This document shows, piece after piece, positions 1 to 7,242 of a stretch of 64,000 bases of DNA. Numbering within the stretch: position 1 is the first letter of the stretch; each line of letters starts with the position of its first letter. This DNA comes from Clostridium sp. K4410.MGS-306 (GTDB lineage Bacteria > Cyanobacteriota > Vampirovibrionia > Gastranaerophilales > Gastranaerophilaceae): assembly GCA_000980375.1 (NCBI GenBank), contig LARD01000019.1, forward strand, positions 1 to 64,000. Reading direction: 5' to 3'. The translations under genes were made by a program, and so were the position numbers. Below the pieces are notes generated by a model, which saw only the letters and a list, made by a program, of their open reading frames with translations, was not told where the DNA came from and did not search any database.

Positions 1-140
1 TGAGGCCTATCAGGAATATCATTTGTCGAATCGTATATTGTACCATCCAGTCTTTGACACACCTCGCATGCGCCGGGTTCTGTTTTCCATTCGTACTCAA
101 TATTTTCTTTTGAAATATAGCCGTATAATTTTTTCCCCAT
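1..140 (-). CDS. Partial protein with phage head-morphogenesis-like Cys motif
   Basis: The gene reads off the left edge; only its first 46 codons are visible. It starts at ATG 140, two bases after the stop of the upstream gene, behind a good ribosome site (AAAGGA), so the two form an operon. After about 15 residues the peptide shows C-x2-C, then LDGTIY and IPDRP. This spacing resembles the conserved C-terminal end of SPP1 gp7/Mu F-type minor head proteins, where it is followed by H-P-x-C-x-C. The short stretch before the motif suggests a stand-alone domain or a decayed phage gene. Family assignment is inference from the motif only. Confidence 0.6.
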   Translation of the reverse strand, partial: MGKKLYGYISKENIEYEWKTEPGACEVCQRLDGTIYDSTNDIPDRP

Positions 141-141
141 T

Positions 142-681
142 TTAGTTTTTCCTTTCGTCAAGTTTTAATGTAATATTTTCTACCTTTTTGTCCGTATTAA
201 TTTTCGGATTATTTTTCGTTGCCCAAATAGCATTATTGGCTGCTCCTAGCTTGATGTATTGTTTCACAACTTCTAAAGGATAATTTTGTAAAACATCAAA
301 TAAAGCCGAATAAGTCTTTTCACCAAAATCAGAATCTTCTATTAATTGGATTTTTGAATCAATCAAAGATTCTTTTTTGTAATTGTTTAGCAGATTTAAA
401 CCGACCTGAAAATCAAGAATAGTTTGTTCATTACCCACTTCCCGAACATGCTCGGCAATAAAATCAGCTAACTCCGAAATCTTTTGGTAGTCCTCATCAG
501 AAATAGGCGCAGTACCTGTCTCGAACTGTGACGGTCGTAATCGTCTTAGTTGTTCTTCTTTCATATTCAAGATTCTATTTCTGATTTCATCATTCATCTT
601 TTCTGATGGATGTTTTGTTGAGAACAGTTTTTCCTTAACTGTCTCAAGTTTTGTAGTATTTAAACTGTTTGAATTTTGCAT
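142..681 (-). CDS. Hypothetical protein, 179 aa, charged and helical
   Basis: Function not recognised. The start at 681 (MQNSNS) is chosen because a ribosome site (GGAGAC) lies just upstream; a longer reading to 729 would run into a strong hairpin. The protein is soluble, rich in Lys, Glu and Asn, with a polar N-terminal 40 residues and then helical segments (residues about 75-150); there is no signal peptide or membrane segment. It sits directly upstream of the Cys-motif gene and may belong with it to a mobile element next to tRNA-Leu. It could be a phage or plasmid accessory protein; nothing in the sequence decides this. Confidence 0.7.
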   Translation of the reverse strand: MQNSNSLNTTKLETVKEKLFSTKHPSEKMNDEIRNRILNMKEEQLRRLRPSQFETGTAPISDEDYQKISELADFIAEHVREVGNEQTILDFQVGLNLLNNYKKESLIDSKIQLIEDSDFGEKTYSALFDVLQNYPLEVVKQYIKLGAANNAIWATKNNPKINTDKKVENITLKLDERKN

Positions 682-718
682 GTTTGTCTCCTTTCTATTT
701 TCTAAAATTTGCATGCAA

Positions 719-746
719 AAAGCGACCATTTTTATATGGTCGCTTT
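719..746 (-). terminator. Strong intrinsic-terminator hairpin
   Basis: A perfect 11-bp stem (719-729 with 736-746) closes a 6-nt loop. Read on the minus strand it is followed by a short T run, as in a rho-independent terminator. It ends whatever is transcribed leftward from 750-970 and separates it from the gene starting at 681. Confidence 0.7.
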
Positions 747-845
747 AAAGTATATTTAGTGCACAGCTACGCCAAGTAATTTAACGACGTGGGCTTATTT
801 CTATAATCAAATAAACCTGTCAAGAGACGTAACCGCCAATTCTAA
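719..845 (-). ncRNA. Candidate structured small RNA or leader
   Basis: The 257 bases between the tRNA-Leu terminator and the hairpin at 719-746 hold no gene. Read leftward, bases about 785-820 can form a 9-bp hairpin (GG-T-rich arm with AAATAAGCC), followed by a second stem with arms ACGTC and GGCGT, and the segment ends in the strong terminator. Stacked hairpins ending in a terminator suggest a small RNA or riboregulator ahead of the gene at 681. It did not match any riboswitch, 6S, SRP or tmRNA consensus that I know. Existence and ends are inference. Confidence 0.3.
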
Positions 846-969
846 TATAAATTATTTTGTAGTTTAAGAGCTTTTTCTTTATAAATTATTAATATTTACT
901 TAATCTCAAATAAAGTTTTTCATAAAACCTGACTTTAAGTCAACTTTTATTTGGTAAAGTGGCAAAAAA

Positions 970-998
970 GTCAAAAAGAGGCCTTAAATAAGCCTCTT
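970..998 (-). terminator. tRNA-Leu terminator
   Basis: A 7-bp stem (976-982 with 992-998) followed by five Ts on the minus strand, starting 8 nt after the CCA end of tRNA-Leu. A classic rho-independent terminator for that tRNA. Confidence 0.75.
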
Positions 999-1005
999 GA
1001 TTAAA

Positions 1006-1089
1006 TGGTGGGCCCGGAGAGACTCGAACTCTCACACCAAAGGCGCTAGATCCTAAGTCTAGTGCGTCTACCAATTTCGCCACAGGCCC
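1006..1089 (-). tRNA. tRNA-Leu (anticodon UAG)
   Basis: The acceptor arms pair over seven bases (GGGCCTG with CGGGCCC), followed by discriminator A and an encoded CCA. The anticodon stem CTAGA/TCTAG holds the loop CTTAGGA, giving anticodon TAG (leucine, CUA). A class II variable arm and the T-arm GAGAGTTCGAGTCTCTC are clear. The tRNA reads leftward and is followed by its own terminator. Upstream lies a broken copy of its 5' end. Confidence 0.95.
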
Positions 1090-1107
1090 ATATTCTATTG
1101 TCATCCT

Positions 1108-1168
1108 GTGCGTCTACCACCTCTCGGAATGATACTTAATCATTCCTCGGCAGAGTGCCACAGGCCCA
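1108..1168 (-). pseudogene. Broken tRNA-Leu 5' fragment split by a hairpin insert
   Basis: On the minus strand this segment repeats the first 11-12 bases of the neighbouring tRNA-Leu (GGGCCTGTGGC), then 35-40 foreign bases, then the D-arm segment GGTAGACGCAC. The foreign bases contain an inverted repeat, GGAATGAT at 1126-1133 and ATCATTCC at 1139-1146, with outer pairing of 1121-1124 and 1152-1155. The anticodon arm and everything 3' of it are missing, so this cannot make a tRNA. It lies 18 bp upstream of the intact gene and is probably co-transcribed with it. Confidence 0.75.
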
Positions 1169-1232
1169 TTTTATTAAATTATCAATGTATTAATCTTACA
1201 TTATAAAAAATCATCGTCAATAGCATTAAATA

Positions 1233-1261
1233 TTGATAATTAATTATTTTTAAAATAGAAT
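1233..1261 (+). promoter_or_regulatory. Promoter of tRNA-Ala
   Basis: TTGATA (1233-1238), a 17-bp spacer and TAGAAT (1256-1261) lie 9 bp before the mature tRNA 5' end, so the transcript would begin almost at the tRNA. Confidence 0.65.
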
Positions 1262-1270
1262 AATGACAAA

Positions 1271-1346
1271 GGGGCGTTAGCGCAGTTGGTAGCGCACAAC
1301 ACTGGCAGTGTTGGGGTCACGAGTTCGAGTCTCGTACGCTCCACCA
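1271..1346 (+). tRNA. tRNA-Ala (anticodon GGC)
   Basis: A complete cloverleaf: the acceptor GGGGCGT pairs with ACGCTCC (one G-T), discriminator A, encoded CCA at 1344-1346. The anticodon stem CAACA/TGTTG encloses CTGGCAG, giving GGC, which reads the alanine codon GCC. The T-loop GTTCGAGTC is standard. It has its own promoter and terminator. Confidence 0.95.
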
Positions 1347-1360
1347 TTTAAATCAAATTC

Positions 1361-1397
1361 GAACACCGTTGAATCACTAATGTTTACGGTGTTTTTT
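1361..1397 (+). terminator. tRNA-Ala terminator
   Basis: An 8-bp stem (AACACCGT at 1362-1369 with ACGGTGTT at 1386-1393) runs into a T tract, 16 nt downstream of tRNA-Ala. Confidence 0.75.
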
Positions 1398-1407
1398 CGT
1401 TTTTAAA

Positions 1408-2046
1408 TTAAAGCTGGTGATAATCAGAGTATACTTCACTTTCATCGTCTCTTGTGCTTGTATTTATTATGCAAGCAGCATTTTCAACAGGCACAATAAT
1501 TAACAAATCTTTTTGTTCTAACGGAGCAAGTGTAAACTCGTCTTGCAGCTGGTTTGTAAATTTTTTGTATTCTTTTCTTATTTTTTTATGCGAAAAATAT
1601 TCTTCCATTTTTTGTTGGGGATAAATGCCCAGCATTCCAGCTCCGGCAGCAATAGCACCAGCAGATGCTGTTATGTAAATCAGTCCTTTGTGGGCTTTGG
1701 CTATATTGCCTGTGCCAACGTCTTCTTTGTAGCTTTCAGTGGCAATTTGTTTTGGCAAAACCATGAGCTCTTTTATTGTTATGCCGCTGTTTAAAATCTT
1801 ATTAACCGTTTCATCAGCAGATGCATTTGTTGGTATTGATACATCTACAGATTGATTTGTCAGATTTGTCAGTGTTGTTTGATAAATCCTGAAGTCATTT
1901 TTTAAATCGCTTTTTAAATCTATTTCTCCGGCGGAGACTGAAACATGGTTTGGATTGCACACCCAGTCTTTAGTATCTGCAGGCAAAGCAGATACAGCCT
2001 GTGTAGCTGACAATAAAACCAACACTGTTGCCAAGAACTTCTTCAT
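1408..2046 (-). CDS. Exported hypothetical protein, 212 aa
   Basis: Function not recognised. The first 20 residues form a signal peptide (MKKFLATVLVLLSATQAVSA). Residues about 124-143 are a second, glycine- and alanine-rich hydrophobic segment that could cross or insert into a membrane. The rest is polar, with two Cys (residue 30 and near 192). A TAGAAT box lies 7 nt before the ATG and there is no Shine-Dalgarno sequence, so the mRNA may be leaderless. The gene stands alone between tRNA-Ala and a divergent transporter. Confidence 0.8.
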   Translation of the reverse strand: MKKFLATVLVLLSATQAVSALPADTKDWVCNPNHVSVSAGEIDLKSDLKNDFRIYQTTLTNLTNQSVDVSIPTNASADETVNKILNSGITIKELMVLPKQIATESYKEDVGTGNIAKAHKGLIYITASAGAIAAGAGMLGIYPQQKMEEYFSHKKIRKEYKKFTNQLQDEFTLAPLEQKDLLIIVPVENAACIINTSTRDDESEVYSDYHQL

Positions 2047-2214
2047 AATAATTATTCTACTTCAAAAAACAGCTTTTGCCTATATTTAATTTTATGCCCG
2101 GGTGGGCAATTGTTTTTATTTTTTATTATAATAATATAAATCTGTCTGTCGGAAGAAGAATGTAAAAAGGAAGAAACAATTTTATCTTTAATTCTTTTAA
2201 TAGGTGCTGTATTT

Positions 2215-3060
2215 TTGAGAATTTTCTCTGTAAGTATGGGGTATGTTTATCAAAAAAAATTAACAATGAAAGGCTGTAATGCTGTTGTTATTGTAGCTGT
2301 GTCTTATACTATGCTTAGTCTTTTGTGTATTCCGCTTATGTCGGTTTACGGCAGACCTCATCCTCCTTCAAGTTTTTATTATTACGGGCTGATAGTAGGG
2401 CTTTTGGGGGCACTTGGCAATGGATTTATGGTGAAAGCTCTTAAAAAAGGAGAGCTTTCTGTTTTGGGGCCTATAAATTCTTATAAGGCTGTACTCGGAC
2501 TTTTTATTGCAATGATTGTATTAAGAGAAATGCCCGGTTTTGCAGGTATTATTGGCATAATACTAATTGTATGGGGTAGCTATTTTGTGCTTGATACAAT
2601 GGGTGAGCGTTTTACTCTTGCTTTGCTCAAAAACAAAGAAATACAATACCGGTTTTTGGCATTGTTCTTTTGTTCAATAGAAGCTGTTTTTATCAAAAAA
2701 ATGATTCTGCTATCATCTGTGTGGGATGTTTTTGTAGCGTGGTGTTTTTTCGGGGCATTATTCTCTATATTTTTGCTTAAGTTTGAAGATATTAATGTTT
2801 CAAAAATAAAAGATGTGCTATCAACAAGAAACGGAGCATTTTTTATCAGTATTGCGATATGTGTGGGGATTATGCAATACACTACAAACTATATATTTGA
2901 AAGAATGAACGTTGCTTATGCACTGGCATTGTTTCAGCTTAGTGCTGTTGTCAGTGTTGTATTGGGGCACAGAATTTTTGCGGAAAAAGAAATTTTTAAA
3001 AAAACTATGGGCTCTCTTATCATGATAGCGGGTGCTGTTTTGATTGTGCTGTATAATTAA
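2215..3060 (+). CDS. EamA-family (DMT superfamily) membrane transporter
   Basis: A multi-pass membrane protein of the drug/metabolite transporter type with about nine or ten hydrophobic helices. The internal duplication typical of EamA is visible: MGYVYQKKL and glycine-rich helices in the first half, IAICVGIMQYTTNYIF and the LGHRIFAEKE end in the second. The substrate cannot be told. The start is uncertain: TTG 2215 cuts the first helix short. The same frame continues upstream without stops, and an ATT codon at 2179 lies 7 nt after AAGGA and would give a complete first helix (MLSLILLIGAVFL). The methyltransferase-like gene follows after 3 bases. Confidence 0.8.
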   Translation: MRIFSVSMGYVYQKKLTMKGCNAVVIVAVSYTMLSLLCIPLMSVYGRPHPPSSFYYYGLIVGLLGALGNGFMVKALKKGELSVLGPINSYKAVLGLFIAMIVLREMPGFAGIIGIILIVWGSYFVLDTMGERFTLALLKNKEIQYRFLALFFCSIEAVFIKKMILLSSVWDVFVAWCFFGALFSIFLLKFEDINVSKIKDVLSTRNGAFFISIAICVGIMQYTTNYIFERMNVAYALALFQLSAVVSVVLGHRIFAEKEIFKKTMGSLIMIAGAVLIVLYN

Positions 3061-3063
3061 TTT

Positions 3064-3738
3064 ATGTTTGAAAATATAAAAAACAATATAGATTTTTGGA
3101 TAAGAAGCAATACAAAATTTTCACGCAAAAATTTTGTTGAAACTGATGAAAAAATTCTTTATAGAAACTATCTGGAAAATCTTTATACCTTTGATATTTT
3201 AGAGCAATGTTTTGTAAAAAAAGCATATAGTAATCCAAAAATTCTTGATATTGGCTCTAAAAACTGGTTTTATGCAAAAGGTGAGTATTCTTTTTTTGAT
3301 TCATTTTGTTCCGGTTTTTCGCTTGACGGGGTCGAGATAGATGCATACAGGTTGTATAGCAATTTTTATTCACGTTATGAAACAGCAAAGTTTTACACAA
3401 GAGGGCTCAAAAACACAAGATATATTGCATCAAATCTTTTGAATATCAAAGACAGGTATGATTTTATTGTCTGGTTTTTGCCTTTTGTTTTAAAAGAACC
3501 TCATATAAAATGGGGGCTGCCAATGGCGTGCTTTATGCCTCAAGAGCTTTTAGAGCATGCAATGTCTCTTTTAAACCTTAACGGTCAGATGCTTATAATT
3601 AATCAGGGCGAATCCGAGGCTGCTGCACAAAAAAAGCTGCTTGATAGTCTAAAAATAAAATACGAAGAAAAAGGGATTGTTAAAAGTGATTTTTTGCAGT
3701 ACAAAAACGATAGATACGCATTTTTAATAAATAATTAA
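3064..3738 (+). CDS. Class I SAM-dependent methyltransferase-like protein
   Basis: About 224 residues. ILDIGSKNW (residues about 60-68) is a variant of the SAM-binding glycine loop (normally D-x-G-x-G), and GVEID near residue 95 supplies the acidic residue that usually binds the ribose. The loop has only one glycine, so activity is uncertain. The gene follows the EamA transporter after 3 bases and is probably co-transcribed. No substrate is suggested. Confidence 0.6.
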   Translation: MFENIKNNIDFWIRSNTKFSRKNFVETDEKILYRNYLENLYTFDILEQCFVKKAYSNPKILDIGSKNWFYAKGEYSFFDSFCSGFSLDGVEIDAYRLYSNFYSRYETAKFYTRGLKNTRYIASNLLNIKDRYDFIVWFLPFVLKEPHIKWGLPMACFMPQELLEHAMSLLNLNGQMLIINQGESEAAAQKKLLDSLKIKYEEKGIVKSDFLQYKNDRYAFLINN

Positions 3739-3753
3739 CAGGAGTTTATAAAT

Positions 3754-5514
3754 ATGACTAATGATTTAACCAACGAATTAAATTTTGAGCTGAATCTTTC
3801 GCATGATGAGCTTGTGAAAAGAACAAGTAAAGACTGCCTCATTCCTAAAGAAATGCTAAAAGAAGATGCAAAAGAATATGAGGCACTTGCCGATGGAGAT
3901 AAAAAAGCGCTTGTGCACCTTGTAAAAGCCGCAAAAGCTATTGATGAAGTTTTTATGAAACAGGACAATCCTAAAAACCTTGCATTCAAAGCATATTTGG
4001 AAAGAGAAGTAAATAACGGCAACGAAGATGCCAAAATGACTCTTGCTCTTTTCAATGCCCAGATAGGGATGAATGCTGTAGATTCAGAGGCTAATAAAAT
4101 TTTTCTTGCCAAAGGTGAAAACGAGCTTCCCGGTAAAGGCTTTTATCCTGCTGACCTGACTAAAGAAGAGTTTCATACAATACTTTTAAAAATGATAAAA
4201 GACGGTGAAATACAAGAAGTAAAAAATATCTTGAATCAGCGTTCCATGGTTGTAAGAGACGGACAAAAACTCAAAGGTATTGATTATACCGAATATTTTG
4301 CAAAAGAGTTTTCTTACATAGCAGATGAACTTGAAGCAGCTGCAGAAGTGTCTACTAATGAAGATTTTAATAAATATTTGAAATTGCAAGCCATTGCTCT
4401 TTGTGAAAATAACCCCAAAAATGACGCTTATGCCGATAAAAAATGGGCAGAGCTTCAAGATACTCCTTTGGAATTCACAATTTCTAGAGAACAGTATGCT
4501 GACGAAATGACAGGAACTGTTGTTGAAAACGAAGAACTCAACAAACTGCTGGAGGAAAACGGCATAGAACCTATCTCCAAAGATTCTATAGGCATAAGAG
4601 TAGGTATAGTAAACAAAGAAGGCACTGCTAAACTGCTTGAAATAAAAAAATATATGCCTGTTCTTGCACAGCATATGCCATATAAAGATGAATATGAACA
4701 AAATATAGGTCATGGCGATGACGAAAAACAAACAATGGTTGATGTTGATATTGTTACTTTAAGAGGTGATGAAGGCACATACAGAGGAGGTATTACACTT
4801 GCTCAAAACCTTCCGAATAACGATAAACCTTCACTTAAAATCGGCGGCGGAAGAAGAAATGTTTATCACCGTCAGATAAGGATTTCTACAAGTCCCGAAG
4901 CAAAAATAAAAAGGCAAAAACGCCTTGATGCAACACTTTGCAAAGACCTTCATCAATATTACAACCAGGAGGCTGACCACTGGTTTACAATAGGCCATGA
5001 AAACGTTCACTCACTGGGGCCAAAGTCCGGAACAGAAGCGCTTGGAAAATATAAAAATATAATAGAAGAAAACAAAGCTGACATGGGTTCTCTTGCGCTT
5101 TTAGATGTGCTTGTTGAGCTTGGTATGTACTCACCTGAAGAAAAAAAACAAATTCTTGTGACATATGCTGCAGACAACTTTCTTAAAGCAAAACCAAACC
5201 TATCACAGGCTCATAGAGTCAGGACAGTTATGCAGTCAAAATATTTTCTCGAAAATAAAGCTGTATGGCTAAATGAAGATGGTGTGCTTGAAATTGATAT
5301 GGATAAAATGGTTCCTACAGCACAAAAAATGCTTGCTGAAATCATACGTGTTCAATTGTCAAAAGATTTTGCAACAGGTGAAAAGTATGTGCTGGACAAT
5401 TTTGTATGGACAGACGAGATGGAAATTATTTCTAAAAAACTCAAAGAAATAGACAAATCCCTCAACGGTACGCTAAAAACTCCTCTTGCCGACAAGCTTG
5501 CGCAGGAAATTTAA
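3754..5514 (+). CDS. M49-like (DPP III-like) zinc metallopeptidase, 586 aa
   Basis: The zinc site is H415-E416-N-V-H419, followed by SLGP and, 19 residues on, EEN-KAD with a likely third ligand Glu. This pairing of HExxH-SLGP with E-E-x-x-A-D matches the short-motif branch of the dipeptidyl peptidase III family (classic DPP III has HExxGH). Upstream, FYPADLTKEEF (residues 130-140) and TYRGGITLAQNLPN (342-355) also recall this family. There is no signal peptide, so it is cytoplasmic. The start has an AGGAG ribosome site. Peptidase fold is fairly sure; its substrate is unknown. Confidence 0.7.
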   Translation: MTNDLTNELNFELNLSHDELVKRTSKDCLIPKEMLKEDAKEYEALADGDKKALVHLVKAAKAIDEVFMKQDNPKNLAFKAYLEREVNNGNEDAKMTLALFNAQIGMNAVDSEANKIFLAKGENELPGKGFYPADLTKEEFHTILLKMIKDGEIQEVKNILNQRSMVVRDGQKLKGIDYTEYFAKEFSYIADELEAAAEVSTNEDFNKYLKLQAIALCENNPKNDAYADKKWAELQDTPLEFTISREQYADEMTGTVVENEELNKLLEENGIEPISKDSIGIRVGIVNKEGTAKLLEIKKYMPVLAQHMPYKDEYEQNIGHGDDEKQTMVDVDIVTLRGDEGTYRGGITLAQNLPNNDKPSLKIGGGRRNVYHRQIRISTSPEAKIKRQKRLDATLCKDLHQYYNQEADHWFTIGHENVHSLGPKSGTEALGKYKNIIEENKADMGSLALLDVLVELGMYSPEEKKQILVTYAADNFLKAKPNLSQAHRVRTVMQSKYFLENKAVWLNEDGVLEIDMDKMVPTAQKMLAEIIRVQLSKDFATGEKYVLDNFVWTDEMEIISKKLKEIDKSLNGTLKTPLADKLAQEI

Positions 5515-5517
5515 TGT

Positions 5518-5546
5518 TTTACAAATATGTATAGTCGCAGTATAAT
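5518..5546 (+). promoter_or_regulatory. Sigma-70-type promoter
   Basis: TTTACA (5518-5523), a 17-bp spacer and TATAAT (5541-5546) lie just after the metallopeptidase stop and 31 bp before the next ATG. Downstream of the -10 box CTAAT and ATTAG form a small inverted repeat. Confidence 0.65.
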
Positions 5547-5577
5547 CTAATCCCGACAAGAATTAGAAAGTTAGCGT

Positions 5578-6051
5578 ATGTCTGTATCAAATATATCAAA
5601 ATTAAGAAAATTTGCTGCCGTAAATTCAACATTCACAAGGCTTATGTCATCTTTGTCTCCAAAGCAGCCGACCGTAGATTACAACAAATATGTAAAAATC
5701 TCACGAAATCTTGATAAAGATACCTTTGAATATGTTAACGGCATCAAAGAAACTCTAGGAAAATACGCCAAAAGAAAAAACATAGAAGTTACAATTGACC
5801 CTGTTAAAAAAGAACCGTCTAAAGTCAGTATCAATATATTTTCAAGAGAAAATCCTGTTATGGAAAAAATTTACGACTTTTTGGAATTGATACACGATGA
5901 ACCCGTTAAAATCAATGAAAAACCTGTGATTGTTACAATAAACCCGCAAGACAAAACCGAGGCCCTGCCTCCTTCTCACAGAATTTTGCGCGCAGTTAGA
6001 AATACAATTAAAGAGTTAGATTCTTATTTGAATGGAAATTTGAAAAAATAA
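5578..6051 (+). CDS. Hypothetical protein, 157 aa
   Basis: Function not recognised. The protein is small, basic and soluble, with no signal peptide, membrane helix or Cys. Residues about 37-110 look like alternating strands and helices (two strand-like stretches, EVTIDPV and SKVSINIF). The C-terminus is a lysine-rich helix. It has its own promoter and precedes the glucosaminidase-type gene. Confidence 0.65.
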   Translation: MSVSNISKLRKFAAVNSTFTRLMSSLSPKQPTVDYNKYVKISRNLDKDTFEYVNGIKETLGKYAKRKNIEVTIDPVKKEPSKVSINIFSRENPVMEKIYDFLELIHDEPVKINEKPVIVTINPQDKTEALPPSHRILRAVRNTIKELDSYLNGNLKK

Positions 6052-6117
6052 TTTTTATATAAGCAATTTTTTCTCAAAAAATGTTTTTATATATATAAGA
6101 GATTTATTGAGGGAATT

Positions 6118-6852
6118 ATGACGGGAATTAATCCATTTGGATTTTATGAAAATATGAATTTTGGATTTATGTCTAATCCGTTGGAAACAGGCTTTTTGCA
6201 GATGCCTGCAATGTCCAATTACTCAATTGTGCCACCGCTTGACTTTGGATTTTCTCAAAATTATATAGATGATTTTATTTCTGCATTTACAAAATTGTGT
6301 GACACATCACTGTTTACACCCGCTTTAAATGCAGATTTTGACCTTTCAATAGATACCTTTACACCATCAGCAAATATTGCTAAAAACAAAAACTATGGCA
6401 ATTATACATATGATATTTCTCAAAAATTTGAAGGTAGCGCAGAAGATATTGATAAACACCTTGAGGGCAAACTAGCAGGAAAAGGTAAAAAACTTATGGA
6501 ATTGCAAGAAAAATACGGAGTAAGCGCATCCGTGCTTGCAGCGATTGCAATGAATGAAAGCGGACATGGGAAAAGTAATGCTGCTGTTAATTTGAATAAT
6601 GTAGGCGGTGTAATGACTGCATCAAGCAATTATACAAAGTTGGCGAAATTTGACAGCGTAGATGACTGTCTTGAATCAATGGCAAGCAATTTAAGAAGAA
6701 ATTATATAAATGAAGGCTTAAAAACCATTTCACAGGTACACGAAAAATACTGTCCGATAGGGGCTAAAAATGACCCCAAAGGAATGAACGGCGGATGGGG
6801 CAGAGTAGTGTCTTCAATTAATAATGATATTATTAAAACAGCTAAAGCTTAA
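6118..6852 (+). CDS. Glucosaminidase-domain protein (peptidoglycan hydrolase-like)
   Basis: Residues about 120-240 form a mannosyl-glycoprotein endo-beta-N-acetylglucosaminidase-type (lysozyme-like, GH73) domain: the YGVSASVLAAIAMNESGHGKS segment carries the catalytic-type Glu, followed by NNVGGVM and a closing GGWGRVVSSI. Such domains cut peptidoglycan glycan chains. The first 110 residues are rich in Asn, Phe and Pro (INPFGFYENMNFGF) and lack a signal peptide, so how it reaches the wall is unclear. The ribosome site GAGGGA fixes the start. Confidence 0.75.
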   Translation: MTGINPFGFYENMNFGFMSNPLETGFLQMPAMSNYSIVPPLDFGFSQNYIDDFISAFTKLCDTSLFTPALNADFDLSIDTFTPSANIAKNKNYGNYTYDISQKFEGSAEDIDKHLEGKLAGKGKKLMELQEKYGVSASVLAAIAMNESGHGKSNAAVNLNNVGGVMTASSNYTKLAKFDSVDDCLESMASNLRRNYINEGLKTISQVHEKYCPIGAKNDPKGMNGGWGRVVSSINNDIIKTAKA

Positions 6853-6946
6853 TCCATAGTACAATCAGGGAATGTTTTTTATTTTTTTATAAATTAAACT
6901 CCACATAATACTACTGATTTTTGAACAGTATAAAAGGAGAATAATT

Positions 6947-7207
6947 GTGGAAAAAAGAGATGACGTATATCCCGAAAGAGGTTTGCACGAGTATGGGAAT
7001 GTTGATTTTGCAGACCCTGTCAATAAAAAATATCCTATTGATAATGAAGAACATATACGAGCAGCATGGAGCTATATCCATATGCCAAGAAATTATGAAA
7101 AATACTCGCAAAATGATATTAAAACAATTGAAAATAGAATAATACAAGCATGGAAAAGCAAAATCGACCCGGCCGGGCCCCCCGCAGAAAATCAGGACAA
7201 GTTGTAA
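6947..7207 (+). CDS. Small DUF6582-like protein, 86 aa
   Basis: GTG start behind GGAGAA. The core NKKYPIDNEEHIRAAWSYI followed by an I-x-x-RI-x-x-AWK helix resembles a short domain seen in phage and accessory proteins (DUF6582-like). The last 15 residues (DPAGPPAENQ) are coded by a GC-rich patch with six Cs (about 7178-7183), unlike the AT-rich surroundings. Role unknown. It precedes the polyprenyl synthase by 35 bases. Confidence 0.65.
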   Translation: MEKRDDVYPERGLHEYGNVDFADPVNKKYPIDNEEHIRAAWSYIHMPRNYEKYSQNDIKTIENRIIQAWKSKIDPAGPPAENQDKL

Positions 7208-7242
7208 TCATTGTTATATAATAGACAAAAAGAGGAATCATT

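Noticed and set aside
750..970. 6S, SRP or tmRNA gene
   Set aside because: None of the conserved sequence blocks of these RNAs could be found; left as an unknown structured segment.
4186..4731. Antisense ORF of 181 codons within the metallopeptidase gene
   Set aside because: Phe/Ile/Tyr-rich shadow of Lys/Glu/Asp codons with no ribosome site.
6945..7142. Alternative frame of the small DUF6582-like gene
   Set aside because: Its start is not better placed and the other frame matches a recognisable domain and keeps going to 7207.
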